A DNA stretch of 47,385 bases from contig NZ_JAJBZM010000001.1 of assembly GCF_020567375.1 (NCBI RefSeq), positions 1 to 47,385 of the forward strand, read 5' to 3'. The notes under the pieces were generated by a model. The model did not search any database and was not told the DNA's origin. It worked only from the letters and a program-made list of their open reading frames with translations. Both the position numbers and the translations under genes were made by a program. This document shows, one piece after another, positions 27,109-34,557 of this stretch. Source of the stretch: Janibacter melonis. Its GTDB lineage: Bacteria; Actinomycetota; Actinomycetes; Actinomycetales; Dermatophilaceae. Position 1 is the first letter of the stretch. The number at the start of each line of letters is the position of its first letter.

Positions 27109-27981
27109 TCAGCCGTCGAGCCGTGAGGTGCTGATCTCGCGGTGGCCGTCCTCGTCGTCGACGACGAGGGTGCGGCCCCCGAGCATCTCCGCCTGCACCA
27201 CGGCGCCGGCGAGCAGGGCGTCATGCGTGCCCTGCGGCGCGCCGGGGGTCGTCTCGAGGAGGAGCACGGGCACGACGCCGTCGCGCACCGTGCCGAGGAC
27301 GACGTGCCCCGCCCACCCGGCGTGCTCGTCGTCGGGCATCGCCTGCAGCCAGGCACCCAGCTCACCCTCCTGCCGAAGCCGGCGGGCGGCCGCCGCGTCG
27401 AGACCGGCCTCGGTGAGGTGGGCTCCGTCGGTGAGGCCGTCACCTGGCTCTCCCCGCCCGTACGAGATCCAGCCGAAGGACGTCGGTGTGTCGACCCCGG
27501 ACTCGACCATGCGGTCCCACCGCTCGACGATCTCGGCGGGAGGCGACGGCGGGTACTGGGGCACGTCCGTGACGTAGACGGGAGCGCCGGTGGTCGTGCG
27601 CTCGCCGGATGCCGGGTCGGGCGGCACCAGCTCGACCCGGTCGCCGTCGGCACGCCGACTGGCCCGCCCGACGTAGCCGGTCGCGAGCTCCTCCATGAGC
27701 CAGAAGCGCACGTCGTCTGCCCAGGCGGCGGGCCAGCCGATCTCGTGCGTCTTCGCCCCGTCCAGGTCGAGCCCGTAGGCCCAGCTGTCAGTCGCCAGCC
27801 GGATGACGAAGGGGTGGGGCGCGTCGTGCCAGCGGAAGACGATCGCCACCTGCTCGCCCTCGGCACGGACCTCGTCGACGACGCAGCCGTCCGTCGGCGG
27901 GCTGGTCACGAGGTCCTGCGCGGCCTCGGCGCACCGTCGCGCGAGGTCGGTGGTCTCCTCGGGGCCCGTCTCGTCGCTCAT
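27109..27981 (-). CDS. Hypothetical protein, two-part
   Basis: The 290-residue soluble protein has no signal peptide or membrane segment. The first half (about 20-140) has a beta-rich pattern with DEVRAEGEQVAIVFRW and FVIRLATDSWAYGLDLDG. The second half ends in a segment (GHVVLGTVRDGVVPVLLLE) that looks like a small mixed alpha/beta domain. I do not recognise the family. It converges on rarA with only 19 nt between stops and diverges from the VOC gene. A CAGGAT box 6 nt before the ATG suggests a leaderless mRNA. Confidence 0.75.
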   Translation of the reverse strand: MSDETGPEETTDLARRCAEAAQDLVTSPPTDGCVVDEVRAEGEQVAIVFRWHDAPHPFVIRLATDSWAYGLDLDGAKTHEIGWPAAWADDVRFWLMEELATGYVGRASRRADGDRVELVPPDPASGERTTTGAPVYVTDVPQYPPSPPAEIVERWDRMVESGVDTPTSFGWISYGRGEPGDGLTDGAHLTEAGLDAAAARRLRQEGELGAWLQAMPDDEHAGWAGHVVLGTVRDGVVPVLLLETTPGAPQGTHDALLAGAVVQAEMLGGRTLVVDDEDGHREISTSRLDG

Positions 27982-27987
27982 GCACCG

Positions 27988-27993
27988 ATCCTG
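27988..27993 (-). promoter_or_regulatory. Putative -10 box (CAGGAT) for the hypothetical gene
   Basis: On the minus strand CAGGAT ends 6 nt before the ATG at 27981. It faces away from the TACGGT box of the VOC gene 24 bases further on; the octamer CCCCTTCG (28006-28013) lies between them. Confidence 0.4.
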
Positions 27994-28016
27994 CCCGGGC
28001 TGTCACCCCTTCGCCC

Positions 28017-28022
28017 TACGGT
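28017..28022 (+). promoter_or_regulatory. -10 box (TACGGT) for leaderless VOC gene
   Basis: TACGGT ends 6 nt before the ATG at 28029. Confidence 0.5.
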
Positions 28023-28028
28023 CGGCAG

Positions 28029-28406
28029 ATGATCGACCACCTCGGGATCACCTGCGCGGACCTCCCGGCCGTGGCTGCCTTCTACGACGAGGTCCTCGCG
28101 GTCCTCGGTCACCGCCGGCTCATGGACCACGGCGTCGCCATCGGGTACGGCACGCACCAGCCGGCCTTCTGGGTCGCTCGTGCCGAGGGCGACGGGCCGG
28201 TCCGTGAGGTGCACGTCGCCTTCTCGGCGCCCGACGCGGCGGCGGTGCGCGCCTTCCACGACGCGGCCCTGCGGCACGGCGCCGAAAGCCTCCACGCACC
28301 ACGGATGTGGCCCGAGTACCACGAGCACTACTACGGCGCCTTCGTGCGCGACCCGGACGGCAACAACGTCGAGGCGGTCTGCCACACCGCCACGGACGGG
28401 GACTGA
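28029..28406 (+). CDS. VOC family (glyoxalase/bleomycin-resistance fold) protein
   Basis: This 125-residue single-domain VOC protein has the usual metal-ligand positions: H4 in IDHLGIT at the N-terminus, a central VHVAFSAPD segment, and the C-terminal FVRDPDGNNVEAVCH, where the Glu is the last ligand. YEHYYGAF-like residues before it are common in this subgroup. Such proteins are lyases, dioxygenases or drug-binding proteins; the specific function is unknown. Confidence 0.88.
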   Translation: MIDHLGITCADLPAVAAFYDEVLAVLGHRRLMDHGVAIGYGTHQPAFWVARAEGDGPVREVHVAFSAPDAAAVRAFHDAALRHGAESLHAPRMWPEYHEHYYGAFVRDPDGNNVEAVCHTATDGD

Positions 28407-28421
28407 GCCGGGGCGGGGTCC

Positions 28422-28427
28422 TAGAGT
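28422..28427 (+). promoter_or_regulatory. -10 box (TAGAGT) for leaderless lysE-family gene
   Basis: TAGAGT ends 6 nt before the ATG at 28434, in the 27-nt gap after the VOC gene. Confidence 0.5.
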
Positions 28428-28433
28428 GCCCAG

Positions 28434-29078
28434 ATGGTGACCATCGAGCAGGTCGTCGGCATCGCGCTGGCGAGCGTCGTCCTCATCGCCGTCCCGGGGC
28501 CGTCCGTGATGTTCGTCGTCGGTCGCGCGCTGAGCCACGGCCGTGGCAACGCCCTGGCGAGCGTCGTGGGCAACACGGCCGGCTGCTACCTGGCCGGCAT
28601 CGCCATCGCTGTCGGTCTGGGGCCCCTGCTGGAGCGCTCCGAGCTGCTCTTCCAGGCGATCAAGTGGGTGGGCATCGCCTACCTGCTCTACATCGGCGTG
28701 CAGGCGATCCGCCACGCCGGGCCGCTGACGGAGGACGACGGGCGCGCGGTCCGCCCCCGTGACCGCAGCGCCTGGGGCGCCGTGCACACCGGCGTCGTCG
28801 TCGGGGTGACCAACCCCAAGACCTTCGTCCTCTTCACCGCGGTCGTGCCCCAGTTCGTCGACCCCGCAGCGGGGGGCACCGCGGTCCAGATGCTCGTCCT
28901 GGGCGTCGTCCCGATGCTCATCGGGCTCGTCACGGACACGACGTGGGCGCTCGCGGCGGGTCGTGCCCGCACGTGGCTGGCGCGGTCACCGCGGCGGATG
29001 ACGACCGTGGGTCGAGCCGGCGGCGCCTGCATCATCGGGGTGGGTCTGTCCGTCGCCGGCTCCGGCGACCACCGCTGA
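28434..29078 (+). CDS. LysE/RhtB family amino-acid or small-metabolite exporter
   Basis: This 214-residue membrane protein has about six predicted helices. The N-terminus contains the family motif VPGPSVMFVVGRALSHGRGNAL, followed by the GNTAGCYLAG segment and GVTNPKTFVLFTAVVPQFVD in the middle. The family exports amino acids such as threonine, homoserine or lysine. The substrate cannot be told. The upstream -10 box suggests independent transcription. Confidence 0.9.
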   Translation: MVTIEQVVGIALASVVLIAVPGPSVMFVVGRALSHGRGNALASVVGNTAGCYLAGIAIAVGLGPLLERSELLFQAIKWVGIAYLLYIGVQAIRHAGPLTEDDGRAVRPRDRSAWGAVHTGVVVGVTNPKTFVLFTAVVPQFVDPAAGGTAVQMLVLGVVPMLIGLVTDTTWALAAGRARTWLARSPRRMTTVGRAGGACIIGVGLSVAGSGDHR

Positions 29079-29318
29079 CCCGGCGTCGGGTGGCAGCGGC
29101 GGCTCGGGGGCGTCTCCGGCGACCGCCGCCGTCAGGGTCCGAGGCTGCGGGAGCGCGGGTGGTCCGTCTGCGGCAACCGTCGTGGGTCGGCACCGGTGGA
29201 GCGGGCGGTCCGTCTCCGGCGAGCGTCCCGAGCTGGCACCGACGGCGGGGTCGTCTCCCGAGGACCACCGTTCATCTGGTGCCGGCTGAGCGACGGACCG
29301 CTTGCGACGATCACCTCC

Positions 29319-29342
29319 ACCCGTACCCGTACCCGTACCCGT
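29319..29342. repeat. ACCCGT x4 tandem hexamer
   Basis: Four exact ACCCGT copies run head to tail and abut the hairpin 29341-29364. They could be slippage-prone. Their position between lysE-like and HNH genes suggests either a termination or regulatory context. Confidence 0.85.
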
Positions 29343-29364
29343 GTCCGGAGCAGGCTCCGGACAC
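29341..29364. terminator. Perfect 10-bp hairpin after lysE-family gene
   Basis: GTGTCCGGAG (29341-29350) pairs perfectly with CTCCGGACAC (29355-29364) around CAGG. It lies 260 bases after the exporter stop and 52 bases before the HNH -10 box. A terminator is the simplest reading; an operator is the alternative. Confidence 0.5.
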
Positions 29365-29415
29365 CATGTCGGAGCAGCATCGGAGCGGCGGCGCAGCGTT
29401 GTCGGTGGTCACCCG

Positions 29416-29421
29416 TAGCGT
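29416..29421 (+). promoter_or_regulatory. -10 box (TAGCGT) for leaderless HNH gene
   Basis: TAGCGT ends 6 nt before the ATG at 29428. It is the third TAGCGT box at exactly this spacing in the window. Confidence 0.55.
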
Positions 29422-29427
29422 CGTGAC

Positions 29428-31128
29428 ATGGACCTGGTGGAGAGGGTGCCGGTGGCGACGCGGCCACCGCTCGACGCGATCGACGCGACCGTGGTGGCGT
29501 CGTGGTGCGAGGCGCTGCGCGTCCTCGGCGAGCCTGTCCCCGAGGACGAGGCGATCGAGCAGGTCGCCGCTCTCGAGCGCCTGAAGTCCGCGGCGGCGGC
29601 TGCCCAGGCGCGGGTCACCGCGACCCTGTGGCAGACACGGGTCGCTCGTGAGACCGACGCGGGGGTGCCGGCCGACCAGCGCGGCCGGGGTCTGGCCGAC
29701 GAGATCGCCCTGGCCCGGCGCGAGCACCCGAGCCGGGGCTCGCGTCATCTCGGCCTCGCACGGGCCCTCGTCGAGGAGCTGCCGCGCACCCTCGACCACC
29801 TCGCCACCGGCACCACGAGCGAGTGGACGGCGACCGTCATGGCCCGCGAGACGGCCGTGCTCGAGCCCGACGACCGACGTCAGGTCGACGCCGAGCTCGC
29901 CGGTCGTCTGTCCGAGATGACCCCGCGGCAGGTCGAGCGGGCCACTCGTGCCAGGGCGCAGGCGCTCGACGCGGCGGCAGTGGTCCGCCGACGCGCTCGC
30001 GCGGTCGCCGAGCGGCGGGTCTCCCTTCGGCCGCAGCCGGACGCCATGGCCTCGCTCACCGGGCTCGTCCCGATGGAGCAGGGGGTCGCCGCCTGGGCGG
30101 TGCTGCGGCGCGACGCAGAGGCCCGCAAGGCGGCGGGCGACGACCGTGGCATCGGTCAGCTCATGGCCGACCTCCTCGTCGAGCGGGTGACCGGGCAGGG
30201 CACGGCCGACGCCGTCCCCGTCGAGGTGCAGCTCGTCATGACCCCGGGCACCCTGCTCGGCCTCTCGGACGCCCCCGCCGATCTGCCGGGGCACGGCCTG
30301 CTCCCGGCGGAGGTGGCCCGGGTCCTCGTGCTCGGCGACGACGTGCCCCCAGGCACTCACGCAGGTATCCGCGCGGGGAGAGCAGGTACCCACGCGGGGG
30401 GAGACGCAGGCACTCGCGCGGGGAGAGACGCAGGCACTCGCGCGGGGAGAGACGCAGGCACTCGCGCGGGGAGAGCAGGTGCCCGCGCGGGGAGAGATGC
30501 AGGCACCGACGCTGGCCCCCGCGCAGACATCGACGCGGAGCCAGACGCAGACACAGACGCGGCTGACCCTGGCGAGGTCTGGGGCGGACGTCCTGCAGCC
30601 AGGGTCTGGTTGCGGCGGGTCTTCACGGACGAGATGGGTCGGGTCTGCGACGTCGACAGCCGCCGACGGCTCTTCCCCGCCGCGGTGCAGCGCCTGCTCC
30701 GAGTGCGTGACGGCGTCTGCCGCTTCCCCTTCTGCGACGCACCGGTCCGCCACGCCGACCATGTCGTCGGTGTCGTGCTCGGCGGGTCGACCTCTGCCGC
30801 CAACGGCCAGGGCCTGTGCGCCCGCCACAACCTCGTCAAGGCGCTCCCGGGCTGGGCCGCGGTGGTGTCCGCGTCGGGCACCGAGGCCGTCGTCGTGACG
30901 ACGACCCCGACGGGACATCACTACCGCAGCCCGGTGCCCCCGGTCACGGAGCTGGCGCAGTGGCGTGGGGGCCGGCAGCAGGACGACGACCTCCGGCGCG
31001 GCGAGGCTTCGTGGAGGGACGAGGAGTCCCGGGCGCGTGAGGGGGATGAGCAGGGAGCGGAGCCCCACGTCTGGCAGGACGAGTGGGACGACGAGTGGAC
31101 CGACACCTGGTGGCAGGACACCGGCTGA
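29428..31128 (+). CDS. DUF222/HNH endonuclease-domain protein (13E12-like)
   Basis: This 566-residue protein has the two-part structure of actinobacterial 13E12/REP13E12-type proteins: a helical N-terminal DUF222 domain (about 10-310) and a C-terminal HNH domain. The HNH core has RDGVCRFPFCDAPVRHADHV, then GGSTSAANGQGLCARHNLVK, with both Cys pairs and the key His present. The family occurs in many copies per genome and its role is unknown. Between the domains, residues about 309-370 are a low-complexity AGTRAGRD-like repeat rich in Gly, Arg, Ala, Thr and Asp. The tail is acidic and Trp-rich (WQDEWDDEWTDTWWQD). Confidence 0.9.
   Translation: MDLVERVPVATRPPLDAIDATVVASWCEALRVLGEPVPEDEAIEQVAALERLKSAAAAAQARVTATLWQTRVARETDAGVPADQRGRGLADEIALARREHPSRGSRHLGLARALVEELPRTLDHLATGTTSEWTATVMARETAVLEPDDRRQVDAELAGRLSEMTPRQVERATRARAQALDAAAVVRRRARAVAERRVSLRPQPDAMASLTGLVPMEQGVAAWAVLRRDAEARKAAGDDRGIGQLMADLLVERVTGQGTADAVPVEVQLVMTPGTLLGLSDAPADLPGHGLLPAEVARVLVLGDDVPPGTHAGIRAGRAGTHAGGDAGTRAGRDAGTRAGRDAGTRAGRAGARAGRDAGTDAGPRADIDAEPDADTDAADPGEVWGGRPAARVWLRRVFTDEMGRVCDVDSRRRLFPAAVQRLLRVRDGVCRFPFCDAPVRHADHVVGVVLGGSTSAANGQGLCARHNLVKALPGWAAVVSASGTEAVVVTTTPTGHHYRSPVPPVTELAQWRGGRQQDDDLRRGEASWRDEESRAREGDEQGAEPHVWQDEWDDEWTDTWWQDTG
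30352..30510 (+). repeat. 24-bp tandem repeat inside the HNH gene
   Basis: Three exact 24-bp units (30403-30426, 30427-30450, 30451-30474), starting GACGCAGGCACTCGCGCGG, encode DAGTRAGR. They are flanked by degenerate 18-24 bp relatives on both sides. All units keep the frame. Confidence 0.9.
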
Positions 31129-31137
31129 CCCAGGTCG

Positions 31138-31171
31138 GGCCGGTGGTGCCCGAATGGGCAACCGCCCGGCC
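31138..31171 (+). terminator. Hairpin after the HNH gene
   Basis: A stem of 14 base pairs with two single-base bulges (31138-31151 with 31156-31171) and a GAAT loop starts 10 bases after the HNH stop codon and 13 bases before the alaS -10 box. It is a likely terminator separating the two units. Confidence 0.6.
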
Positions 31172-31183
31172 GAGCACGCCGAG

Positions 31184-31189
31184 TACCCT
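31184..31189 (+). promoter_or_regulatory. -10 box (TACCCT) for alaS transcript
   Basis: TACCCT ends 7 nt before an ATG at 31197, predicting transcription from about 31196-31197. The alaS message would then have a leader of about 146 nt that itself begins with an ORF. Confidence 0.5.
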
Positions 31190-31196
31190 GTCGTGG

Positions 31197-31271
31197 ATGA
31201 CTGTGCACCCCGGTGCGGCGAGCGCCGCGCGAGCTATGACGGGGGTCGCCGGACCCGGATCGGTCCGCTGA
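31197..31271 (+). CDS. Putative 24-residue Ala-rich leader peptide of alaS
   Basis: The ATG at 31197 is 7 nt after a -10 box, so it would be the first codon of a leaderless message. The ORF encodes 24 residues. Six are Ala, five of them within a seven-residue stretch AASAARA at positions 7-13 (codons GCG, GCG, GCC, GCG, GCT). The stop lies in the 3' arm of the hairpin 31241-31276. An Ala-rich leader before the alanyl-tRNA synthetase gene looks like an attenuator, but Ala is abundant in this genome, so chance is possible. No conservation data are available here. Confidence 0.45.
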   Translation: MTVHPGAASAARAMTGVAGPGSVR

Positions 31272-31276
31272 CCCCC
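31241..31276 (+). terminator. Attenuator-like hairpin in alaS leader
   Basis: Bases 31241-31255 pair with 31262-31276 over 15 positions with one C:C mismatch and one G:T pair, around a CGGATC loop. It begins 6 bases after the last Ala codon of the AASAARA stretch and is followed by TTCGCCCC rather than a T-tract. It could stop transcription or sequester RNA; it lies 67 bases before the alaS start. Confidence 0.55.
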
Positions 31277-31342
31277 TTCGCCCCTGCTCGCACCCTCACC
31301 GAACCCCTCACCGCCTGCACCAGACAAGGACTGAAACCCGAG

Positions 31343-34030
31343 ATGGAAACTGCCGAGATCCGACGTCGTTGGCTCGCCTTCTTCGAGAGCAAGGGGCACA
31401 CGGTCGTGCCGTCCGCCCCGCTCATCCACGAGGACCCGAATCTCCTCTTCGTCAACGCCGGCATGGTGCCCTTCAAGCCCTACTTCCTCGGGCAGGAGAC
31501 GCCCGCCTGGCAGCGCGCCACGAGCGTGCAGAAGTGCGTGCGCACCGGTGACATCGAGGAGGTCGGCAAGACCTCGCGTCACGGCACGTTCTTCCAGATG
31601 AACGGCAACTTCTCCTTCGGCGACTACTTCAAGCGCGACGCCATCACCTTCGCGTGGGAGCTGCTCACCTCGAGCCTCGAGGACGGCGGCTACGGCCTGG
31701 ACCCCGAGCGCCTGTGGGCGACCGTGTACCAGGACGACGACGAGGCGGCGGCGCTGTGGCTCGAGCACACGTCGATCCCCGCCGAGCGCGTCGTGCGCCG
31801 GGGCAAGAAGGACAACTACTGGCACATGGGCGTGCCCGGTCCGGGCGGGCCGTGCTCGGAGATCTTCTACGACCGCGGGCCGGAGTACGGCCAGGAGGGC
31901 GGTCCGGAGGTCGACGAGGACCGCTACATGGAGATCTGGAACCTCGTCTTCATGCAGTACGAGCTGTCCGCGGTCCGCGCGAAGGACGACTTCGACGTCG
32001 CGGGCCCGCTCCCGGCGCAGAACGTCGACACCGGGATGGGTCTGGAGCGCATCGCGAGCATCCTCCAGGGCGTCGACAACCTCTACGACATCGACGAGGT
32101 CGCGCCGGTCCTGGCCAAGGCGGCCGAGATGACCGGCAAGACCTACGGCGCGACCGGCGCGAAGACCGCCGGCGAGTCGCACCCTGACGACGTGCGGCTG
32201 CGCGTCGTCGCCGACCACGTCCGCTCCTCGCTCATGCTCATCGGTGACGGCGTCACCCCGGGCAACGAGGGCCGCGGATACGTCCTGCGCCGCATGCTGC
32301 GCCGCGCGGTCCGCTCGATGCGCCTGCTCGGCTACGACGAGCCGGCGCTGCCGCACCTGCTGCCCCTCTCGATGGAGCGGATGAGCGCGTCCTACCCCGA
32401 GCTGCGCACCGGCTTCGACCGGATCGCCCAGATCGCCTACGCCGAGGAGGAGGCCTTCCGGCGCACCCTCGCGCAGGGCACCCAGATCCTCGACACGGCG
32501 GTCGAGAGCACGAAGGGGGGCGGCGGCGACACCCTGTCCGGCGGCGAGGCCTTCCGGCTGCACGACACCTACGGCTTCCCCATCGACCTCACCCTCGAGA
32601 TGGCGGCCGAGCAGGGGCTGTCCGTCGACCGCGAGGGCTTCGTCGCCCTCATGGACGAGCAGCGCCAGCGCGCGAAGGCCGACGCCCGCGCCAAGAAGGG
32701 CGGTCACGCGAACACCGAGGTGTGGAAGCAGCTGCGCGCCGCCGGCGAGACCGACTGGCGTGCCTACGAGGAGCTGAGCTCCGAGGCCCGTGTCGTCGGC
32801 CTGGTGCGCGACGGCGAGAGCGTCGAGGAGCTGCTGCCGGGCGAGTCCGGCCAGGTCGTCCTCGACCGCACCCCCTTCTACGCCGAGTCCGGCGGCCAGG
32901 TCGCCGACGCAGGAGTCATCGGCGGCGACGGCAGCCACCTCGTCGTCAAGGACGTCCAGCGCCCGGTCAAGGGCCTCGTCGCGCACACCGTCGAGGTCGT
33001 CACCGGTCCGCTGCGCGTCGGTGGCCAGGTGCTCGCCGAGGTCGACCCGCAGTGGCGCGTCGACGCCTGCCAGGCGCACTCGGGCACCCACGTCGTCCAC
33101 GCGGCGCTGCGCCAGGTGCTCGGCCCCACGGCCCTGCAGTCCGGCTCGTACAACAAGCCCGGTTACCTGCGGCTCGACTTCGCGTGGGGCCAGGCGCTCT
33201 CGGCCGACGCCCGCGCCGAGATCGAGCACGTCGCCAACCTCGCGGTGCGCGACGACCTGCCCGTCTCCGCGGCCTACATGACCCTCCCCGAGGCCCGTGA
33301 GCAGGGCGCGCTCGCGCTCTTCGGCGAGACCTACGGCGAGAAGGTCCGCGTCGTCGAGATCGGCGGCCCGTGGTCGCGCGAGCTGTGCGGTGGCACGCAC
33401 GTGCGTCGGTCCGCCCAGATCGGGGCGATCACCCTCACCGGTGAGTCCTCCGTCGGCTCCGGGGTGCGCCGCGTCGAGGCCTTCGTCGGCATGAACGCGC
33501 TGTCCTACCTCGCGACCGAGCGCGCGCTCGTCGCCGAGCTCTCCGAGATCGTCAAGGCCCCCGGGCCGCAGCTGCCCGAGCGGGTCGCCGAGCTCGTCGC
33601 GCGGCTGCGCGAGACCGAGCGCGAGCTCGAGCGCATGCGTCGTGACCAGGTGACCGCGGCCGCGGGCTCGCTCACCGACGACGCGAAGGACATCTCCGGC
33701 GTCACCGTCGTCGCGGCCCATGTCGCCGGGGGAGGCGCCGACGACGTGCGCCGCATGGTGCTCGACACGCGCGGCAAGCTCGGCGAGGAGCGTCCGGTCG
33801 TCGTCGCCCTCACCGGTGACGGCGGCGCGAAGCCGGTCGTCGTCGTCGCGACGAACGAGTCGGCCCGGGGGCGGGGGATCAAGGCCGGCGCGCTCGTGCG
33901 CGTCGCCGCCCAGACCCTCGGCGGCGGTGGCGGCGGCAAGGACGACATCGCCCAGGGCGGTGGCGCGGACCCGGCGAAGGTCGGGGACGCGCTCGCCGCC
34001 GTCGAGCGCGAGATCGGGGCGCTCTCCTGA
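31343..34030 (+). CDS. alaS: Alanyl-tRNA synthetase
   Basis: This 895-residue class IIc synthetase is complete: catalytic core from the N-terminus (METAEIRRRWLAFFESKGH, FVNAGMVPFKPYF, TSRHGTFFQMNGNFSFGDYF), then the editing domain with the zinc ligands H579 and H583 in HSGTHVVH and C682/H686 in CGGTHV, and a C-terminal coiled coil plus the DHHA1-like domain (GGGGGKDDIAQGGG). It charges tRNA-Ala and edits Ser or Gly mischarges. The start is the ATG at 31343 with AAGGA at 31326-31330, 12 nt upstream, a rather long spacing. A probable leader peptide precedes it. Its stop overlaps the ruvX start. Confidence 0.97.
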   Translation: METAEIRRRWLAFFESKGHTVVPSAPLIHEDPNLLFVNAGMVPFKPYFLGQETPAWQRATSVQKCVRTGDIEEVGKTSRHGTFFQMNGNFSFGDYFKRDAITFAWELLTSSLEDGGYGLDPERLWATVYQDDDEAAALWLEHTSIPAERVVRRGKKDNYWHMGVPGPGGPCSEIFYDRGPEYGQEGGPEVDEDRYMEIWNLVFMQYELSAVRAKDDFDVAGPLPAQNVDTGMGLERIASILQGVDNLYDIDEVAPVLAKAAEMTGKTYGATGAKTAGESHPDDVRLRVVADHVRSSLMLIGDGVTPGNEGRGYVLRRMLRRAVRSMRLLGYDEPALPHLLPLSMERMSASYPELRTGFDRIAQIAYAEEEAFRRTLAQGTQILDTAVESTKGGGGDTLSGGEAFRLHDTYGFPIDLTLEMAAEQGLSVDREGFVALMDEQRQRAKADARAKKGGHANTEVWKQLRAAGETDWRAYEELSSEARVVGLVRDGESVEELLPGESGQVVLDRTPFYAESGGQVADAGVIGGDGSHLVVKDVQRPVKGLVAHTVEVVTGPLRVGGQVLAEVDPQWRVDACQAHSGTHVVHAALRQVLGPTALQSGSYNKPGYLRLDFAWGQALSADARAEIEHVANLAVRDDLPVSAAYMTLPEAREQGALALFGETYGEKVRVVEIGGPWSRELCGGTHVRRSAQIGAITLTGESSVGSGVRRVEAFVGMNALSYLATERALVAELSEIVKAPGPQLPERVAELVARLRETERELERMRRDQVTAAAGSLTDDAKDISGVTVVAAHVAGGGADDVRRMVLDTRGKLGEERPVVVALTGDGGAKPVVVVATNESARGRGIKAGALVRVAAQTLGGGGGGKDDIAQGGGADPAKVGDALAAVEREIGALS

Positions 34031-34557
34031 GTGCCGCCTGGCGACCGGGGACCCGGGTCGGCGTCGACGTCGGCGCTGCCCGGGTCGGCGTCGCCGCGTG
34101 CGACCGGGACGGCGTCCTCGCCACCCCGGTCGCCACCCTGGCCCGGGACATGGAGACCGGGTCCGACGTGCGTGAGCTCGTCGAGATCGTCCGCGAGCGC
34201 GAGGCGGTCGAGGTCGTCGTCGGCCTGCCCCGGTCCCTCGACGGGACCGAGGGACCGGCCGCCGAGCACGTCCGGGCGTGGTGCGCACAGCTGCACCAGG
34301 CCCTCACCGGACCGGGCGGCATCCCGGACACGCCGGTCCGCCTGGTGGACGAGCGCCTGACGACGGTGGATGCTCACCGTGGTTTGCACGCCAGCGGATT
34401 GCCGGGGCGCGCGCACCGCCGGGTCGTCGACCAGGCGGCCGCCGTCCTCATCCTCCAGGCCGCCATCGATCGCGAGCGCAGCCTGGGCGAGCCCCTCGGG
34501 GAGCTCTTCGCCGGACCCCCTGCTCGCAAGCCGCGACGTAAGGAACGACGAGCATGA
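34027..34557 (+). CDS. ruvX: Putative pre-16S rRNA nuclease RuvX/YqgF, apparent CTG start
   Basis: The frame encodes TRVGVDVGAARVGVAACDRDG, then VVVGLPRSLDG and VRLVDERLTTVDA, which are the YqgF/RuvX family motifs with the acidic RNase H-fold residues. RuvX removes extra 5' bases from pre-16S rRNA. The N-terminal VGVDVG strand is needed for the fold, yet no ATG, GTG or TTG exists in frame between a stop near 33817 and the ATG at 34150. CTG at 34027 overlaps the alaS stop as CTGA, in the same way ATGA and GTGA overlaps are used throughout, so CTG is the likely start (176 residues). The next ATG would give only 135 residues without the first motif. Confidence 0.85.
   Translation: MSAAWRPGTRVGVDVGAARVGVAACDRDGVLATPVATLARDMETGSDVRELVEIVREREAVEVVVGLPRSLDGTEGPAAEHVRAWCAQLHQALTGPGGIPDTPVRLVDERLTTVDAHRGLHASGLPGRAHRRVVDQAAAVLILQAAIDRERSLGEPLGELFAGPPARKPRRKERRA

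Larger units (their letters stand above)
29079..29427. other. 349-bp intergenic region with repeats and hairpin
   Basis: No convincing gene lies here. It holds imperfect repeats of a CGTCTCCGGCGACCG-like unit near 29111, 29165 and 29211, a run of four ACCCGT hexamers at 29319-29342, a perfect 10-bp inverted repeat at 29341-29364, and the promoter of the HNH gene at 29416-29421. Several short open frames cross it, but none has a good start and codon pattern. Confidence 0.7.

Noticed and set aside
31197-31342. T-box riboswitch for alaS
   Set aside because: No T-box core like AGGGTGGNACCGCG and no specifier-loop stem could be found in the leader.
34031-34360. GTG-started ORF after the alaS stop
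   Set aside because: It is in the wrong frame for RuvX and encodes a Pro/Arg/Ser-rich sequence; the RuvX motifs are in the neighbouring frame.
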